64,000 bases of DNA from Stentor coeruleus (lineage: Eukaryota; Ciliophora; Heterotrichea; Heterotrichida; Stentoridae), in contig MPUH01000333.1 in assembly GCA_001970955.1 (NCBI GenBank), positions 1 to 64,000 on the forward strand, in the 5' to 3' direction. The notes beneath the pieces were generated by a model, which made no database searches, was not told where the DNA came from, and saw only the letters and a list, made by a program, of their open reading frames with translations. The position numbers and the translations under genes were made by a program. Each line of letters opens with the position of its first letter. Positions within the stretch are counted from its first letter, which is position 1. Of this stretch, positions 53,462 through 64,000 are shown one piece after another.

Positions 53462-54622
53462 TTAATATTATATATAATAATTTATGAATAATTTAGGTAT
53501 ATATTTTTTCGTTTATCTTAAATAGATTAAATTGGTATATTGAATGATAGAACTATTTAAATGAAAAATTTGCTTTAAAAAGTTAGTTTTAGCAAAATTT
53601 TTACTGATTCTGCTATAAATTTTTTTTAGAAATAATACGAAATTATCATAAGAAATTATGGTATAATTGGATAAAATTATATTAGAAAATCGAAATATTG
53701 TGGAAATTAATAGTTTGTTTATAGATTAAGAGATTTCTTTTTTTTAATGTTTTTTATCCATATGGAATTTAGTGTTTCAATAAATAAATTTACATATTTT
53801 TTATTTTAGGTGTTAATTTTAAGTTTTCTTATAGTTGACTTGTATAAAATTATAATAAGCTTTAATTTTCTCTAAAAGTTAAGATATCGCAAAGATAGTA
53901 AAAAAGGCAAACATAATTTTTTTACTTTTATTACCTTTTTAGTAACTTTAAAGTGTTTTAGGGAAAATAAAATCTCTAATACAGTGTGAAAAAAACGTTT
54001 GGAAATCTAATTTCTTTGGAATGTTTTGTGATAAAATACGGGGATTAATACAATACTTTCTTTTAAGACTTTTATTTCTGAGTAAACTCTAGTTTTCATA
54101 GTTTATTGAATAATGAATATATTTTCTTTCATTGAAATTCTAAAAACTAAAGAAAAATTATAGTCTATCAATAAATGAACTATTTCTTGTGGCTCTTGAT
54201 GATTATAATAAATACCCAAAACTCCATATCATCCATATTATTTTATTCTCAATATCAAGATAATATAATCCAATAGTATCATGTTATTTAATCATTTTTT
54301 TACTTTGAATATATGTTTATCCGTTATTAAAATACCAGAAAACCTCAAATCTTTTTTTTTCAAACCCAAATTATCAATAAAACTTTCCAAATTAACTAAA
54401 ATTAATTATTTCCTCACTTGAAAAATATTATAATAATTAGACCAAACTATAAAAATCTACCGAAATACATATTAAAATAATATCAACACCTAAAAAAGTT
54501 ACAATTTCATCTTTCCAACCAAAAATTTTGATGACCTATTTTCCAAAATTCTAATTATTAAAATGATGTTACATTTTACATATTTTATACGTATTAAGTG
54601 CCTTTTAATGGTGTTTATAAAA
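53462..54622. other. Divergent intergenic between channel and Myb genes
   Basis: 1.16 kb; G-biased on the left and C-biased on the right half. The last 20 bp before the Myb start resemble the same place in front of the second Myb gene. No other gene is seen. Confidence 0.55.
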
Positions 54623-55336
54623 ATGAAAGATATGTCAAGATATAGGAAATTGTGGAATGCAGAGGTAAAACCTATTTAGGAAGACGAGAAACTAATGCAA
54701 ATAATCAACGAGAATCAAGCTAAAAACTGGATTAAAATATCCATCGAGCTTAAGAAACGCTTTTCCATACATCGCTTGCCGAAACAGTGTAGAGAAAGAT
54801 GGTTTAACCATCTTGGCCCAAAAAAAAGCCAAACCCCATGGTCAGAGTCAGAAATCGACTTAGTTTTCAAGCTTCAAAATACACTTGGAAACAGATGGTC
54901 CAAAATTTCTGAATCCTTTCCTAAACGTACAACAAACTCTATAAAAAACCTTTATTATTCAACTATCCGAAGAAACTTAAGACGATTTAATAAAAATAAA
55001 AAGCCTGAAGATAGAATTGAAGGTCCATTAGACAAGCTAATGACCATTCCTGAGATTAGAAAAATCTTCTCAATGCATAATAGTAAGAAAAAAATATTTC
55101 GAGGATTGAAACTAGATGAAAGTGTTTTACAAAAAATTAAGAATGACGAACAAGAGAGTATTAAAAACAGGAAAAATTGTCAGGATCTTAGTAGAGATAT
55201 CTTCATTATAACTCCTAGGAAACAAACTCAGTACTTACCAGAATCAGAGTTGGCTTTTGATGATTTTGGCATAGACTATCATGAGTTTGAAATAATACTA
55301 GGACAAGAAGATTACTGGGATTATTCAAGTTATTAA
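54623..55336 (+). CDS. R2R3-like Myb DNA-binding protein 1, one 15-nt intron
   Basis: 232 residues from ATG 54623 (in-frame ATGs also at 54608 and 54632; 54623 is the one matching the start of the paralogue). Two Myb repeats: R-a is KLWNAEEDEKLMQIINENQAKNWIKISIEL.KRF..KQCRERWFNHLGP (Trp spacing W...W...W), R-b is TPWSESEIDLVFKLQNTLGNRWSKISESFPKRTTNSIKNLYYSTIRRNLRRF. The two Trp-based helix-turn-helix units bind DNA; third Trp of R-b is replaced by Tyr, as is common. After the repeats comes a low-complexity acidic tail. A nuclear transcription factor. Its intron falls between WNAE and EDEK. Confidence 0.88.
54665..54679 (+). other. 15-nt intron in Myb gene 1
   Basis: Reads gtaaaacctatttag. 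It lies at the same codon as the intron of Myb gene 2, inside the first Myb repeat, and its TAG would stop the frame if retained. Confidence 0.9.
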
Positions 55337-56535
55337 TCTGATTTTTTTAGATATTTCTTGCTAGGTTCGTTTAATTTATTTTAAAGACTTCTTATATATG
55401 ATATCTTTAATAGGGTTACTATACCTTCAAATGTAACCGCATATGGCAAGTCAAGTATGGATTTTAATCTAAATATAAGCAAGTATAATCGGTTTTTTTT
55501 GTGATATTTATTGTCTTAAGTATAGTTTTGAAATTCAAATCTAGGTCCAAATACCTAATTTTAAATAAAATTGTCAATAATAATTGGCTCAGCAATAAAT
55601 TTTCAAAAATCTACAAGAAGCTGCTAAATGCTAAGAATCGCTTGTTTGTTTATAATCATTGATATTTACAAGTTATCCTTCAAGAATTCTCATAAAAGTT
55701 AAGTTGATTTTATCTAAAATTACTACTTTGAAATAGAAATGGAATACTACCTATATAATAATAATGAAGCTTACACAAAAACCCTTGAAAAACAACTTTT
55801 TTTGATATTGATAATTTGTTTAAGATAAAATTTCATCAAGTATTGCAAGCCCCTTTTCACTTTTGGGTATTAATTTCTAAAATGAATAATTTTATTAAAA
55901 AAACAAAATTTCATAATGCGACATACAACTTTGATGATATAATAATATGATAATAATACAAAAATAGCGTATTCAGTAAAGAAAATCAATGAATATTTGT
56001 AGGCTTCAACTTAGTTTTGTTATATTATATTATGTTACATTTTATTATGTATATTACTATTTTGATATATTATAATCTTATACTAAATATAAAAAATTCA
56101 AAAAACAAGAATACTTATTCACTAAAAATGATATGAAATAATTTATTTTCAGTTGTAAACTACATATTTTCTAATTTTACGAGCTAGTTAGTGTGATTAG
56201 TATTAGTATTAGTTAGGAATTATCGCTTGACTATTGTCCAGCCCTTATTAATTTAGTTAGTGTGATAAAAATATTATATAATTCAAATTTCTTGAAATCT
56301 TCTTGTAAACAAATATTAAACACTGATTTTTACTTAAAAGCAGCTAGTCATTTAAACATTTAATTCTTATCATTTTGATTTTTAGCCACTATGAAAATTC
56401 AATAAAACTCAGTGTAAACCCACTATATAAAATACACTAATGAATATTTTGATATCAACAGTATTCATTTTTTTACATAACATACTAATAATCTAATATT
56501 AGTTAGTAAATATCTTTTTTAATGGTAGTTATAAA
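55337..56535. other. Intergenic between the two Myb genes
   Basis: 1.2 kb of AT-rich sequence with no reading frame of note. A short imperfect repeat of the word agttagtgtgat occurs twice near 56187-56265. Confidence 0.5.
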
Positions 56536-57407
56536 ATGTTTACTTCTTACAATAAGTATAGGAAATTGTGGACTGCTGAAGTAATATTTATATAGGACGA
56601 CGCATGTCTTACTCAGATTGTTGAGGAAAATCAAGGAAAAAATTGGCCCAAAATATCATCTGAGCTAAAAATAAGATTTTCAGTTAACCGGAGTCCGAAA
56701 CAGTGCCGAGAAAGATGGACACATCAGCTCAAGATATTGAAAAACCCAAGAACTTGGTCTGAACCAGAAATTGCATTAGTTTTTAAACTACAGAAACATT
56801 TAGGAAATAATTGGTTTAAAATAGGCAAATATTTACAAGGAAGAAGCAGTAATTCTATTAAGAACTTATATTACTCAACGATAAGAAGAAATTTAAGGCG
56901 TTTTAATAAAGGGAAAAAAACTTCAGACAAGATTCGAGGTAAAATAAATCATCTAATGAAAATTCCTGAAATTAGAGATATTCTTTTAGCACCCAAGTCT
57001 AGTTCTAAAAGGTCAATAGGAGAAAAACAGGTTGACGGAAGGGTTTTAGAGCAACTTCTTTGTAGTATAAAAGATAGTGATACGTTGGATTTAAAGGATT
57101 TTTGTCAAACAGAAAATATTTTCTCAATAACTTCAAGAAATAAAAGCCAAAAACCTTTTNAATGAAAATTCCTGAAATTAGAGATATTCTTTTAGCACCC
57201 AAGTCTAGTTCTAAAAGGTCAATAAGAGAAAAACAGGTTGACGGAAGGGTTTTAGAGCAACTTCTTTGTAGTATAAAAGATAGTGATACGTTGGATTTAA
57301 AGAATTTTTGTCAAACAGAAAATATTTTCTCAATAACTTCAAGAAATAAAAGCCAAAAACCTTTTGAGACAAACTTATACTCAGATTTTCAGAATTTCGA
57401 GCTATAA
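56536..57407 (+). CDS. R2R3-like Myb DNA-binding protein 2, one 15-nt intron, split by an N duplication
   Basis: Paralogue of Myb 1 with the same repeats: KLWTAE|DDACLTQIVEENQGKNWPKISSEL then KQCRERWTHQL, and RTWSEPEIALVFKLQKHLGNNWFKIGKYLQGRSSNSIKNLYYSTIRRNLRRFNK. The segments NSIKNLYYSTIRRNLRRFNK are identical in both genes, so the recognition helix of the second repeat, and perhaps the DNA site, is shared. The N at 57160 lies between two 205-bp copies of the C-terminal region; counting that region once gives 216 residues ending FQNFEL, TAA. The two copies differ at about two codons (GE/RE, KD/KN), as alleles would. Confidence 0.85.
56581..56595 (+). other. 15-nt intron in Myb gene 2
   Basis: Reads gtaatatttatatag, at the same place as in Myb gene 1 (after WTAE). 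Confidence 0.92.
56955..57365. repeat. 205-bp direct repeat split by a single N inside Myb gene 2 (assembly join)
   Basis: Copies 56955-57159 and 57161-57365 are equal in length and nearly identical, and meet at the N at 57160. The copies differ by two G/A changes, which fits two alleles of one region placed end to end. Confidence 0.9.
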
Positions 57408-58664
57408 ATTTGAACCTCTGCATGGAAAAGAAGATAATATGAAATAAAAAGTATTTTTAGACTTGATTTTTTAATCTTTATTCAATGGATTTTGGTAAAC
57501 TTTTTTAGCTTTGATTGATTTAGATTTGAAAAGGCCTTATTAAATATGCAAATGTAACCGAATAGTTTAGAGCTTATATTTAATCTAGTATGTCTATTGT
57601 ATAAAATAGGTAAGTGCAAGAGAAGATATAGCCCTTTGATGATAAAAATCTTGTGAAATTAGGGGAAATATAAATACTGATAAAGAATTTAAAAAATAAA
57701 AGACAATATAAAGAGTGTTAAGTTTTCAAAGGATTTATAGGATAGACAGGCTTGCTTTATTTAAATTAAAGCTTTAAGATTGGCATTATTTAGGCTATAC
57801 AGAATCTTTCCTATAAGGCAAAAGTATGTTTTGGGTTAGAAAGTGTAAATTATTTTCTAAATAAAATGGTGAATGAAAGCAAGAAGCTTTGGCTAGTATG
57901 TTCTAATTTAGCATGATTTTAGTATACACTAGCTTTAAAAGCAGTAGACTTTTATTAATTGATCATATATTAATCGTTTAATCTGTTTACATATACTTTG
58001 GTTTATCACTATTATCATCATATGGCTGAATAAAGTACTTATTATCTCAATTCATCTAGCGAAATATATAAAATAATATACTATGCTAATATTCACCTCT
58101 TTATTACTTTCTAAGAAAATCTTTATCTTTTTTGAATAACTTTGTGTTAAATTTTTCCTTAGACTTTATGATTTGCTTGCTTTTTTTTTGCTAGATGATT
58201 TCTAGTTTATGAAAAATAAAAACAAAAAAACCAAAGAATTTAGAATAATTATAAGAAAGATAAAGATTCAGATTCAGATAGCTTATTGGAAAAAGGTATG
58301 CTGAAAGATTGGGCTAAAGTACTGATTTGAGAATCGAACATATTTAGTATGGGTCTAATATGGAAGAATTAATAGCTAGAAATTACAACCCGGAAATTGA
58401 AAAGGCATATAATAAATTCTAGGCAGAGGAAATAAACAAAATTGATTTTTTAGTAATCTTAAGCATAATAGTTGGAAGTAAAGAAATCATTGTAAATTAG
58501 TTAATATATAAGTAAACTTTAGAATTTTTTTATCAGAAAAGTGTTTTTATTTGAGTATCAGATTTATTATTGATTTTAATTAAGAGATTTTTTAAAAGGT
58601 AAGTTCAGATTTAAGTTTTTTATAAAGCAAATAATTCTAATAAAACTATTTATTTTTAGTATAT
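57408..58664. other. Intergenic with a possible decayed reading frame
   Basis: 1.26 kb. Between about 58250 and 58500 short open pieces carry protein-like strings (DKDSDSDSLLEKGMLKDWAKV; MEELIARNYNPEIEKAYNKF), separated by stops and without 15-nt introns to explain them. This may be a decayed gene end or chance. Nothing else is seen. Confidence 0.4.
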
Positions 58665-60308
58665 CTAACTATCTATTTGTTTTTCATTATCAGATTCTGA
58701 ACTTTTTTGTGAAGACTTAGATGAGCTTTTCTTAGAACTTTTATGTGATGATTTGCTTGAAGAATTTTTATGTGATGATTTGCTTGAAGAACTTTTCGAA
58801 GACATACGTTTTTCTTTATTTTTATCAGAAGGATTTTCACAAACTTCAATATCTACTTTAACGGATTCATCATAACTTTCTGCATTGTTTTTTATATTTG
58901 AACTATCATCTTTTTCTTCTTCTTTTTCTTTTTCTTCAACTTTAGCTTCTAGTTTTTCAGTTTTATCTTCTTCTAAATGACTTCCAAAAGTCTCATCAGT
59001 CTCACTAATTTTTTCCTCAGAATTTTTTTCTTGAGTTTTTTCAGGGTTTTCAATATTATCATCAATAAGCTCCTTAGAGTCTTTGTCAGACTTTTCTAAT
59101 TTTTCTTCATTAAAATGCTCATCATCATGCTTTTCTTCACATCTAAAATCGTCAATTTTCTCAGACTCTTCGCTAATATTTTCTTTATTTTTTCCTAATT
59201 CTTCTTCATCATGAGCATTTTTACCAGTTTTTTCTATATCTTCATCACTTTCTAAATTCTCACATTTTTCTTCAGTATTTTTTATATCCTCATCCTCACT
59301 TAAGATTTTCTTTTCATCCAAATGTTCTTCAATAAAATTTTCCTTTTTCTGATCTTCTTCAAAACTTTCTTCCTTAAAACTATCATTTAAATCCTTAACT
59401 TCTTCTAAATTCTCTTTTTCCTGTATTTTTATCTCTATTTCTTTTATAATTTTCTCTAGTACATTTTCTGATGAATATTTTTCCTCTTGAAAAACTTTTT
59501 CAACATCCAAAATCCATTTCTCACATTCATAAAGGTTTTCTAGTTCCGTATCCCAGTCATCATATTCTTTTATATCTTCATCAAAAGCTTCTGTATAATA
59601 TTTAATATAATTTAATATCTTACATCTTTTATACATACCTAAAGATGAATACCAATTATACACATTCATTCCACTAATTTTTTTATTGTTAAATAAAAAC
59701 TCAGATGGGCTAATTCCTGAAATATGACATTTTTCTCTATAGATAATAAGCTTAGAATTTAAAGGCATAAGATTGAAAAGTTCACCATCAAATTCACAAA
59801 AACCTAATAACAATATTGTAGGCTTATCTTTAATAATAACAGATCGGCATTGTAAAGATGTGCAGGTTTGTAGGGAAAATTTTAATAGGGAAGATAATTT
59901 TTCAAGGATTTTATTTAAAGCCAGATCATCGGATATGTGTAGGATTTTTTTATCTGAGGATTTTTTTGTAAAATCAGATAACATTAATGCGGTTAAACTT
60001 GAATTAAAAGAAAATGATGTTTGGATTATAGGAATACAAAGAGTAGATAAACAGATTATATACTCTGATATATAATTCTGTTTGTATTTTTCATTCATCA
60101 AAAATCTTACCTGTTTACTTTCAAGTCTTTTTGAATTCATACAGCAAATAACAGTGCCAAGTCCTTCTATAACAGTTTTTCTTTTTGTTAAGATGTACTT
60201 TTGCACTTTGATTATCACACTTCCTAAGTTGGGTTTTTGTAATATTTCGCTATAAACTTTATTTGTAGTTGTGTCTAAAAACTTTCCTGTATATGGGAAA
60301 ATACTCAT
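58665..60308 (-). CDS. Acidic, Glu/Ser/Lys-rich protein with a weakly kinase-like N-terminal domain
   Basis: 547 residues. The first 280 look globular. Faint echoes of a protein-kinase C-lobe can be traced (ALNKILEKLSSLLKFSL as helix E; SVIIKDKPTILLLGFCEFDG where HRD..N..DFG would be; SPSEFLFNNKK as APE; NVYNWYSSLGMYKRC as helix F), but no catalytic residue is kept, so at best a pseudokinase; this is a guess. Residues about 290-480 are extremely Glu/Lys/Asp-rich, probably a charged single helix or disordered. The last 60 are Ser-Lys repeats (SSKSSHKNSSSKSSHKSSKK). Start MSIFPYTGKFLD, stop TAG. Function unknown. Confidence 0.72.
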   Translation of the reverse strand: MSIFPYTGKFLDTTTNKVYSEILQKPNLGSVIIKVQKYILTKRKTVIEGLGTVICCMNSKRLESKQVRFLMNEKYKQNYISEYIICLSTLCIPIIQTSFSFNSSLTALMLSDFTKKSSDKKILHISDDLALNKILEKLSSLLKFSLQTCTSLQCRSVIIKDKPTILLLGFCEFDGELFNLMPLNSKLIIYREKCHISGISPSEFLFNNKKISGMNVYNWYSSLGMYKRCKILNYIKYYTEAFDEDIKEYDDWDTELENLYECEKWILDVEKVFQEEKYSSENVLEKIIKEIEIKIQEKENLEEVKDLNDSFKEESFEEDQKKENFIEEHLDEKKILSEDEDIKNTEEKCENLESDEDIEKTGKNAHDEEELGKNKENISEESEKIDDFRCEEKHDDEHFNEEKLEKSDKDSKELIDDNIENPEKTQEKNSEEKISETDETFGSHLEEDKTEKLEAKVEEKEKEEEKDDSSNIKNNAESYDESVKVDIEVCENPSDKNKEKRMSSKSSSSKSSHKNSSSKSSHKSSKKSSSKSSQKSSESDNEKQIDS

Positions 60309-61074
60309 GACGTAATTTATTAATACGTAATAAGCCTAGATAAAATGGAAGGTTTTTTTCTTGTGGATAGGATATATGAGTATGTATTTGATAAGAAAAA
60401 TTAATTTAGTTGTTTGTTAGAGAATGATTAAGTGATTTGGTATTTAAAATAATAGGATAAAAGTTATTATGTATGAGATTATATTATAATTATATGGGAT
60501 ATTTTTGGCACTTCAATTTATCTAATGAAAAATATTTGAAATATATATACAAAAGTATCTGATTTATGCTTTCTGCTAGTTTGATATGGAAGGCTATTCA
60601 TAAGTTTCCTTTAATTATAAAAATATATAAATTATTTCATTAACTTGATATATTTGCTGGATGAAATACTTACAAAGCATTGAATAGAATGGCAAATTTT
60701 TATATACTAGTAAAATTATATATGTCTAAAGAAATTATAATATTTTAATCGCTTCTAAGGGATAAACAAGAGGATAGTGGTTTTTATTAAATATAATATT
60801 TTTTTTATTCCATCCTTTGGTTAGCATATTTTGTTTTAAACTAAAGTTAATAACATAAAGAGGAAATTTTAAGTAAAGTATATTTTTTCATTTGTATTTC
60901 TGAACTATTTTACATTGCAAAAATATTTAATTTATGTATATTATAAATTGATTATCTAAAATACATATAAAACTTAACAAATCAAAGCTTCACATATATA
61001 ATTCATCAATATTAGACTATAAATTATATCACATTATCCTAAACTTCACAAAAAGTATCTCTATAGCATTATAA
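60309..61074. other. Divergent intergenic
   Basis: 766 bp between two divergent genes. AT-rich, G-biased on the left and C-biased on the right. No gene is seen. Confidence 0.55.
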
Positions 61075-64000
61075 ATGGCTGACGAGGAATTGCAAGCTTT
61101 AGAAAAGCTCATTCTTGGAGACAACTCAGCAGAAGCTCTTCAACAATTTCCCACAACCTCAGAAATAAGAATTTTCATACAAGGACTACATTTATTATCA
61201 GCTAATCCCGAAAGTCCTGAAATAGACATAATCATCAAAAAACTTTCCAGCATAAACAGAGTATATTCCAACAAGCTTCAGTTAAGGAAATTGATTAAAG
61301 ACTATGAAAAAACAGGTAGCTCAAAAGTACTTGAAGAAATCAATAACATACACCTTCATTATGGATTTGATTACCCTCCACCAAGAAATATTATCTCTCA
61401 AGAAATCGAAACATTCCCCGATACTTTAAATATTATATTTCCTAACTTTACTGAAGCTGAGAAAATAGAGAATATTTTTGATCAACTATCTTTTGAAGGA
61501 AGGCTTAATATGAAATTAGAAAAAACAAGTGATACAATTTTTAAGAAGTATTTAAGAGATGGGCAGCTTTGGAAGTTTAGAGATTTCCCTGAAAGATTTG
61601 TTGAATTTTATAAAAAAAACCCAAATTTTACCGAAACTAGATATTTTGAAAAAATAAGCAGAAGCCAACTTCTAAAAATTGCTGAACTTGAAAGCAAAAT
61701 ATGGACAAACAAAATGTTTATAAAAGCTTGGATTTCTAAAGAGTATTTTGAAAAGCATAAAACTATGAAAGATGAAGCTAAATACGAATACTTTAAATTT
61801 GTTGCTAGTGAAATAGAATCTGAAGCTAAATATCCTGATACTTTAAGGACAATTTTCTTTTTTAATATCATAACTTTAGAAAAAAAGCTTGGAAAATGCG
61901 AAGAATTATGGTTTATGAAATACTTAAAATTCCATAAAAACAATAATCTTTATGTTCAAACTTTAATAAACGAAAAAGATATGCAAATCTTTGATATTTT
62001 TTACTTAGAAAATCGGGCAAATGAATCAGAACTCTTAGATTATTATATAAGAAAAATATTAGAAAAAGATATAGCTATGTTTGATGAGCTGGTCAAATTC
62101 ATAAATTTAGACTTTTTAAAAAAAATCCGAGCTGAAGTTTTAATATTAAAAGGTGAAGCTATAGAAAATATAGAAAAACAGTATTTAAATCTTTCATTGC
62201 TCACATCGATTAAACTTGAACCTTGTGCTGATAATCCTAAAGAATTTACTCGTGCTGAAAGTGTGAAATTTTCAATGAATATTAAGAATGTGCCTAGGGT
62301 TTTGGTTAAAGTTTTAGAACTTAATCCAAAAAATTATTTCTTGAAGAATAATGACGATATTACAACTAATATAAAATTAGATGGGCTTGTAGCAAAAAGT
62401 GAATATACTTATGAATTTAAAGAACCAGCTCAGGTTATGATTAAAAAAGAGTTTGAGTTTCCTGAGTTGGCTAATAAAGTTGGGATTTTTGTCATTGAGT
62501 TCTTTGGGAATAGTCGTCAAAGTAGAGTTATTGTAAAAAAAGGAAGTCTTAGATATTTATCAAAATCAACTGCTGCAGGACATTCGATTTATATTTTAAA
62601 TGAAGATAACGAAGTTTGCAAAAATGCTGGATTGTATTTAGATTCAAGGTACTACGAGTCAAAAAGCGAAAATGGAAGAATCGATATACCTTTTTCAAGA
62701 TGTACTTCAAATAAAAATATAATCCTAGTTGATGGAGAAATTTCCGAACTCGTAAAAAATTTCATTCATTTGCNAAGAGCAATACGAATTAAAAACTGCA
62801 TTTCTAATTCATGATGAGCAACTTATCGCTGGAAGGACCGCAAGTATTTTCCTAAAACCAAAAGTTTTTGTCTATGGACACAATGCCCCAAATGCCTTAA
62901 TGAAATCATCTAAAGCTATACTAAAAACTACCGACATTGAAGGTATAACTTCATCAAAAACATTCAATGATCTAGAAATCCCTATAGGTGCTGACTCTAT
63001 AGAAATTTCCTTTGAAGTCCCAGCCCAAGTGATTGCCTTAGACATAACTTTTTCAACAGAAATTGAATCTATAGACAATATCAAAACTGAATATACATCA
63101 AATTATTCAAAAATCTTAAACAAATCCTTAGAAGACCAAAAGACTTCAAGTCTATTTCTAAACTTTTCAAACGACTTGTATATTTTTGAACTTAAAGGAT
63201 GTAATGGTGAACAAGTTGCAAAGCAAAGAGTATCAATAACAGTTTTCCATGATTATTGGATTAGAGATTTTAATCAAATACTTCAAACTAATGATCAAGG
63301 AAAAATAATATTAGGTCCTTTGAATAATATATCAAAAATAATTGCAATTGTTGAAAGATAATAGGGCCTTTGAAAAATATATCAAAAATAATTGCAACTA
63401 CTGAAAGCGAACAAGGAGCTGAGAATTATACATGGGATATTAAGGATTATAGAGAAAAAATTGAATACCCAAAGGATATTAGATTATGTGAAGGTGATGA
63501 ATTTGGACTTCCTGTAAAAAACTGTGAATATGAAGATTCTGCAGATATTGCTTGGCTTTATTCCATATGGGGTGATATAATTGGGGATCAGTATGAAAAA
63601 AACCTTTGTTTTGATAAGGAAAAATCTATGGTTACTATAAGCGGATTAGAACCTGGGAATTATCATTTAGTTTTTTAAAGCACTTTAGAGACTATTAATA
63701 TTATTGTAGTTGATGGGGTGCATTTTGATAAAAGTTTTATATTGAAAGAAAATAGTGCGATGTTTACAAATAAAGACTATATGGCTATTGGAATTTCTTC
63801 AGTCGAAGTTGATGAAAATGATGTGACAGTTAAAGTTTCAGGGCATTTTGATGAAAGATCTATGGTTTATGGACTATTTTTTAATTATATAACCCCTGAG
63901 TTATATAAATCAATACAAGAATTAAAAAATCTTAACGAAACTGGAGTGCAAGAAGATATTAATTTTGATAGGCCAAGAAATACATATTTGTCAAGTACTT
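61075..64000 (+). CDS. Large hypothetical protein, interrupted and running off the window
   Basis: From MADEELQALEKLILGDNS the first 360 or so residues are all-helical, perhaps a solenoid. From about 375 on the sequence turns beta-rich in blocks that resemble macroglobulin- or Ig-like domains (SVKFSMNIKNVPRVLVKVLELN, VGIFVIEFFGNSRQSRVIVKKGSLRYL). Frame is lost or stopped at three places: at the N at 62774 (the frame after it continues as EQYELKTAFLIHDEQLIAGR), in a 50-bp tandem duplication at 63314-63412, and at an in-frame TAA at 63674-63676 after NYHLVF, beyond which STLETINIIVVDG continues open to the window end. Coding character persists across all three, so either assembly faults or early decay. 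The 3' end lies outside. Family not recognised with confidence. Confidence 0.7.
63314..63412 (+). repeat. 50-bp imperfect tandem duplication inside the last gene
   Basis: Units starting at 63314 and 63364 share the ggNcctttgaa.aatatatc core and code GPL.NISKIIA twice. The offset of 50 bp shifts the frame. Copies differ at several bases. There is no N here, but the pattern resembles the unmerged overlaps elsewhere in the window. Confidence 0.75.

Noticed and set aside
63656-63690. Intron hiding the TAA at 63674
   Set aside because: A GT...AG span across it would be 11 or 19 nt and lacks the GTAA start seen in all other introns of the window.

Overview
The window looks like macronuclear DNA of a heterotrich ciliate of the Stentor kind. 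It is AT-rich and gene-dense, with ciliate-style gene content. The seven introns that can be placed from interrupted reading frames are all exactly 15 nt. Each begins GTAA, ends TAG and has A at position 10. TAA, TAG and TGA all act as ordinary stops, and tryptophan is written TGG throughout long genes, which argues against Blepharisma-type recoding of TGA. The species is inferred from these traits, not proven. I see no rRNA, tRNA, CRISPR array, viral copy or transposon.

Layout. 1-10 kb: a 12-TM MFS transporter (two introns), the chaperonin subunit CCT6, a tandem pair of small secreted ML-like proteins, and two small four-TM proteins. 10-20 kb: a large MORN-repeat protein with one in-frame TGA, a basic hypothetical protein, a HEAT-repeat protein, a hypothetical, and a second MORN protein with an N-myristoylation-type start. 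20-31 kb: a class I cyclic-nucleotide phosphodiesterase tail to tail with a Rab11-like GTPase, an IQ + CBM48-like + PP2C-type phosphatase, a TM/zinc-finger protein, a basic protein tail to tail with a TPR protein, and mitochondrial ribosomal protein bL20. 31-40 kb: a small hypothetical, a RING/RGG protein, an EF-hand protein and two paralogous four-TM proteins, one with a PPSAY-repeat tail. 40-48 kb: a 1,503-residue multi-TM PAS protein, a CBM20-TPS-TPP trehalose protein and ribosomal protein eL31. 48-64 kb: a small CaaX protein, a coiled-coil protein, a cyclic-nucleotide-binding-type potassium channel, a pair of R2R3-like Myb genes, an acidic protein with a weak kinase-like look, and the 5' part of a large protein that runs off the window and is interrupted three times.

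Genes are single units without operons. Several convergent pairs have only 4-35 bp between their stops. Functions cluster loosely around signalling (PDE, Rab, PP2C, PAS protein, CNBD channel, EF-hand), cortical or membrane scaffolds (MORN, HEAT, TPR) and carbohydrate sensing (CBM48-PP2C, CBM20-TPS-TPP), but no shared pathway is proven.

Assembly caution. Seven single N bases lie at 4406, 7802, 14969, 19967, 22971, 57160 and 62774. Five of them sit exactly between two near-identical direct repeats of about 87-205 bp, which look like unmerged contig or haplotype overlaps. Two further tandem duplications without N (30888-31047 and 63314-63412) may have the same origin. Genes touching these places (Myb 2, bL20 leader, the last gene) should be read with that in mind.
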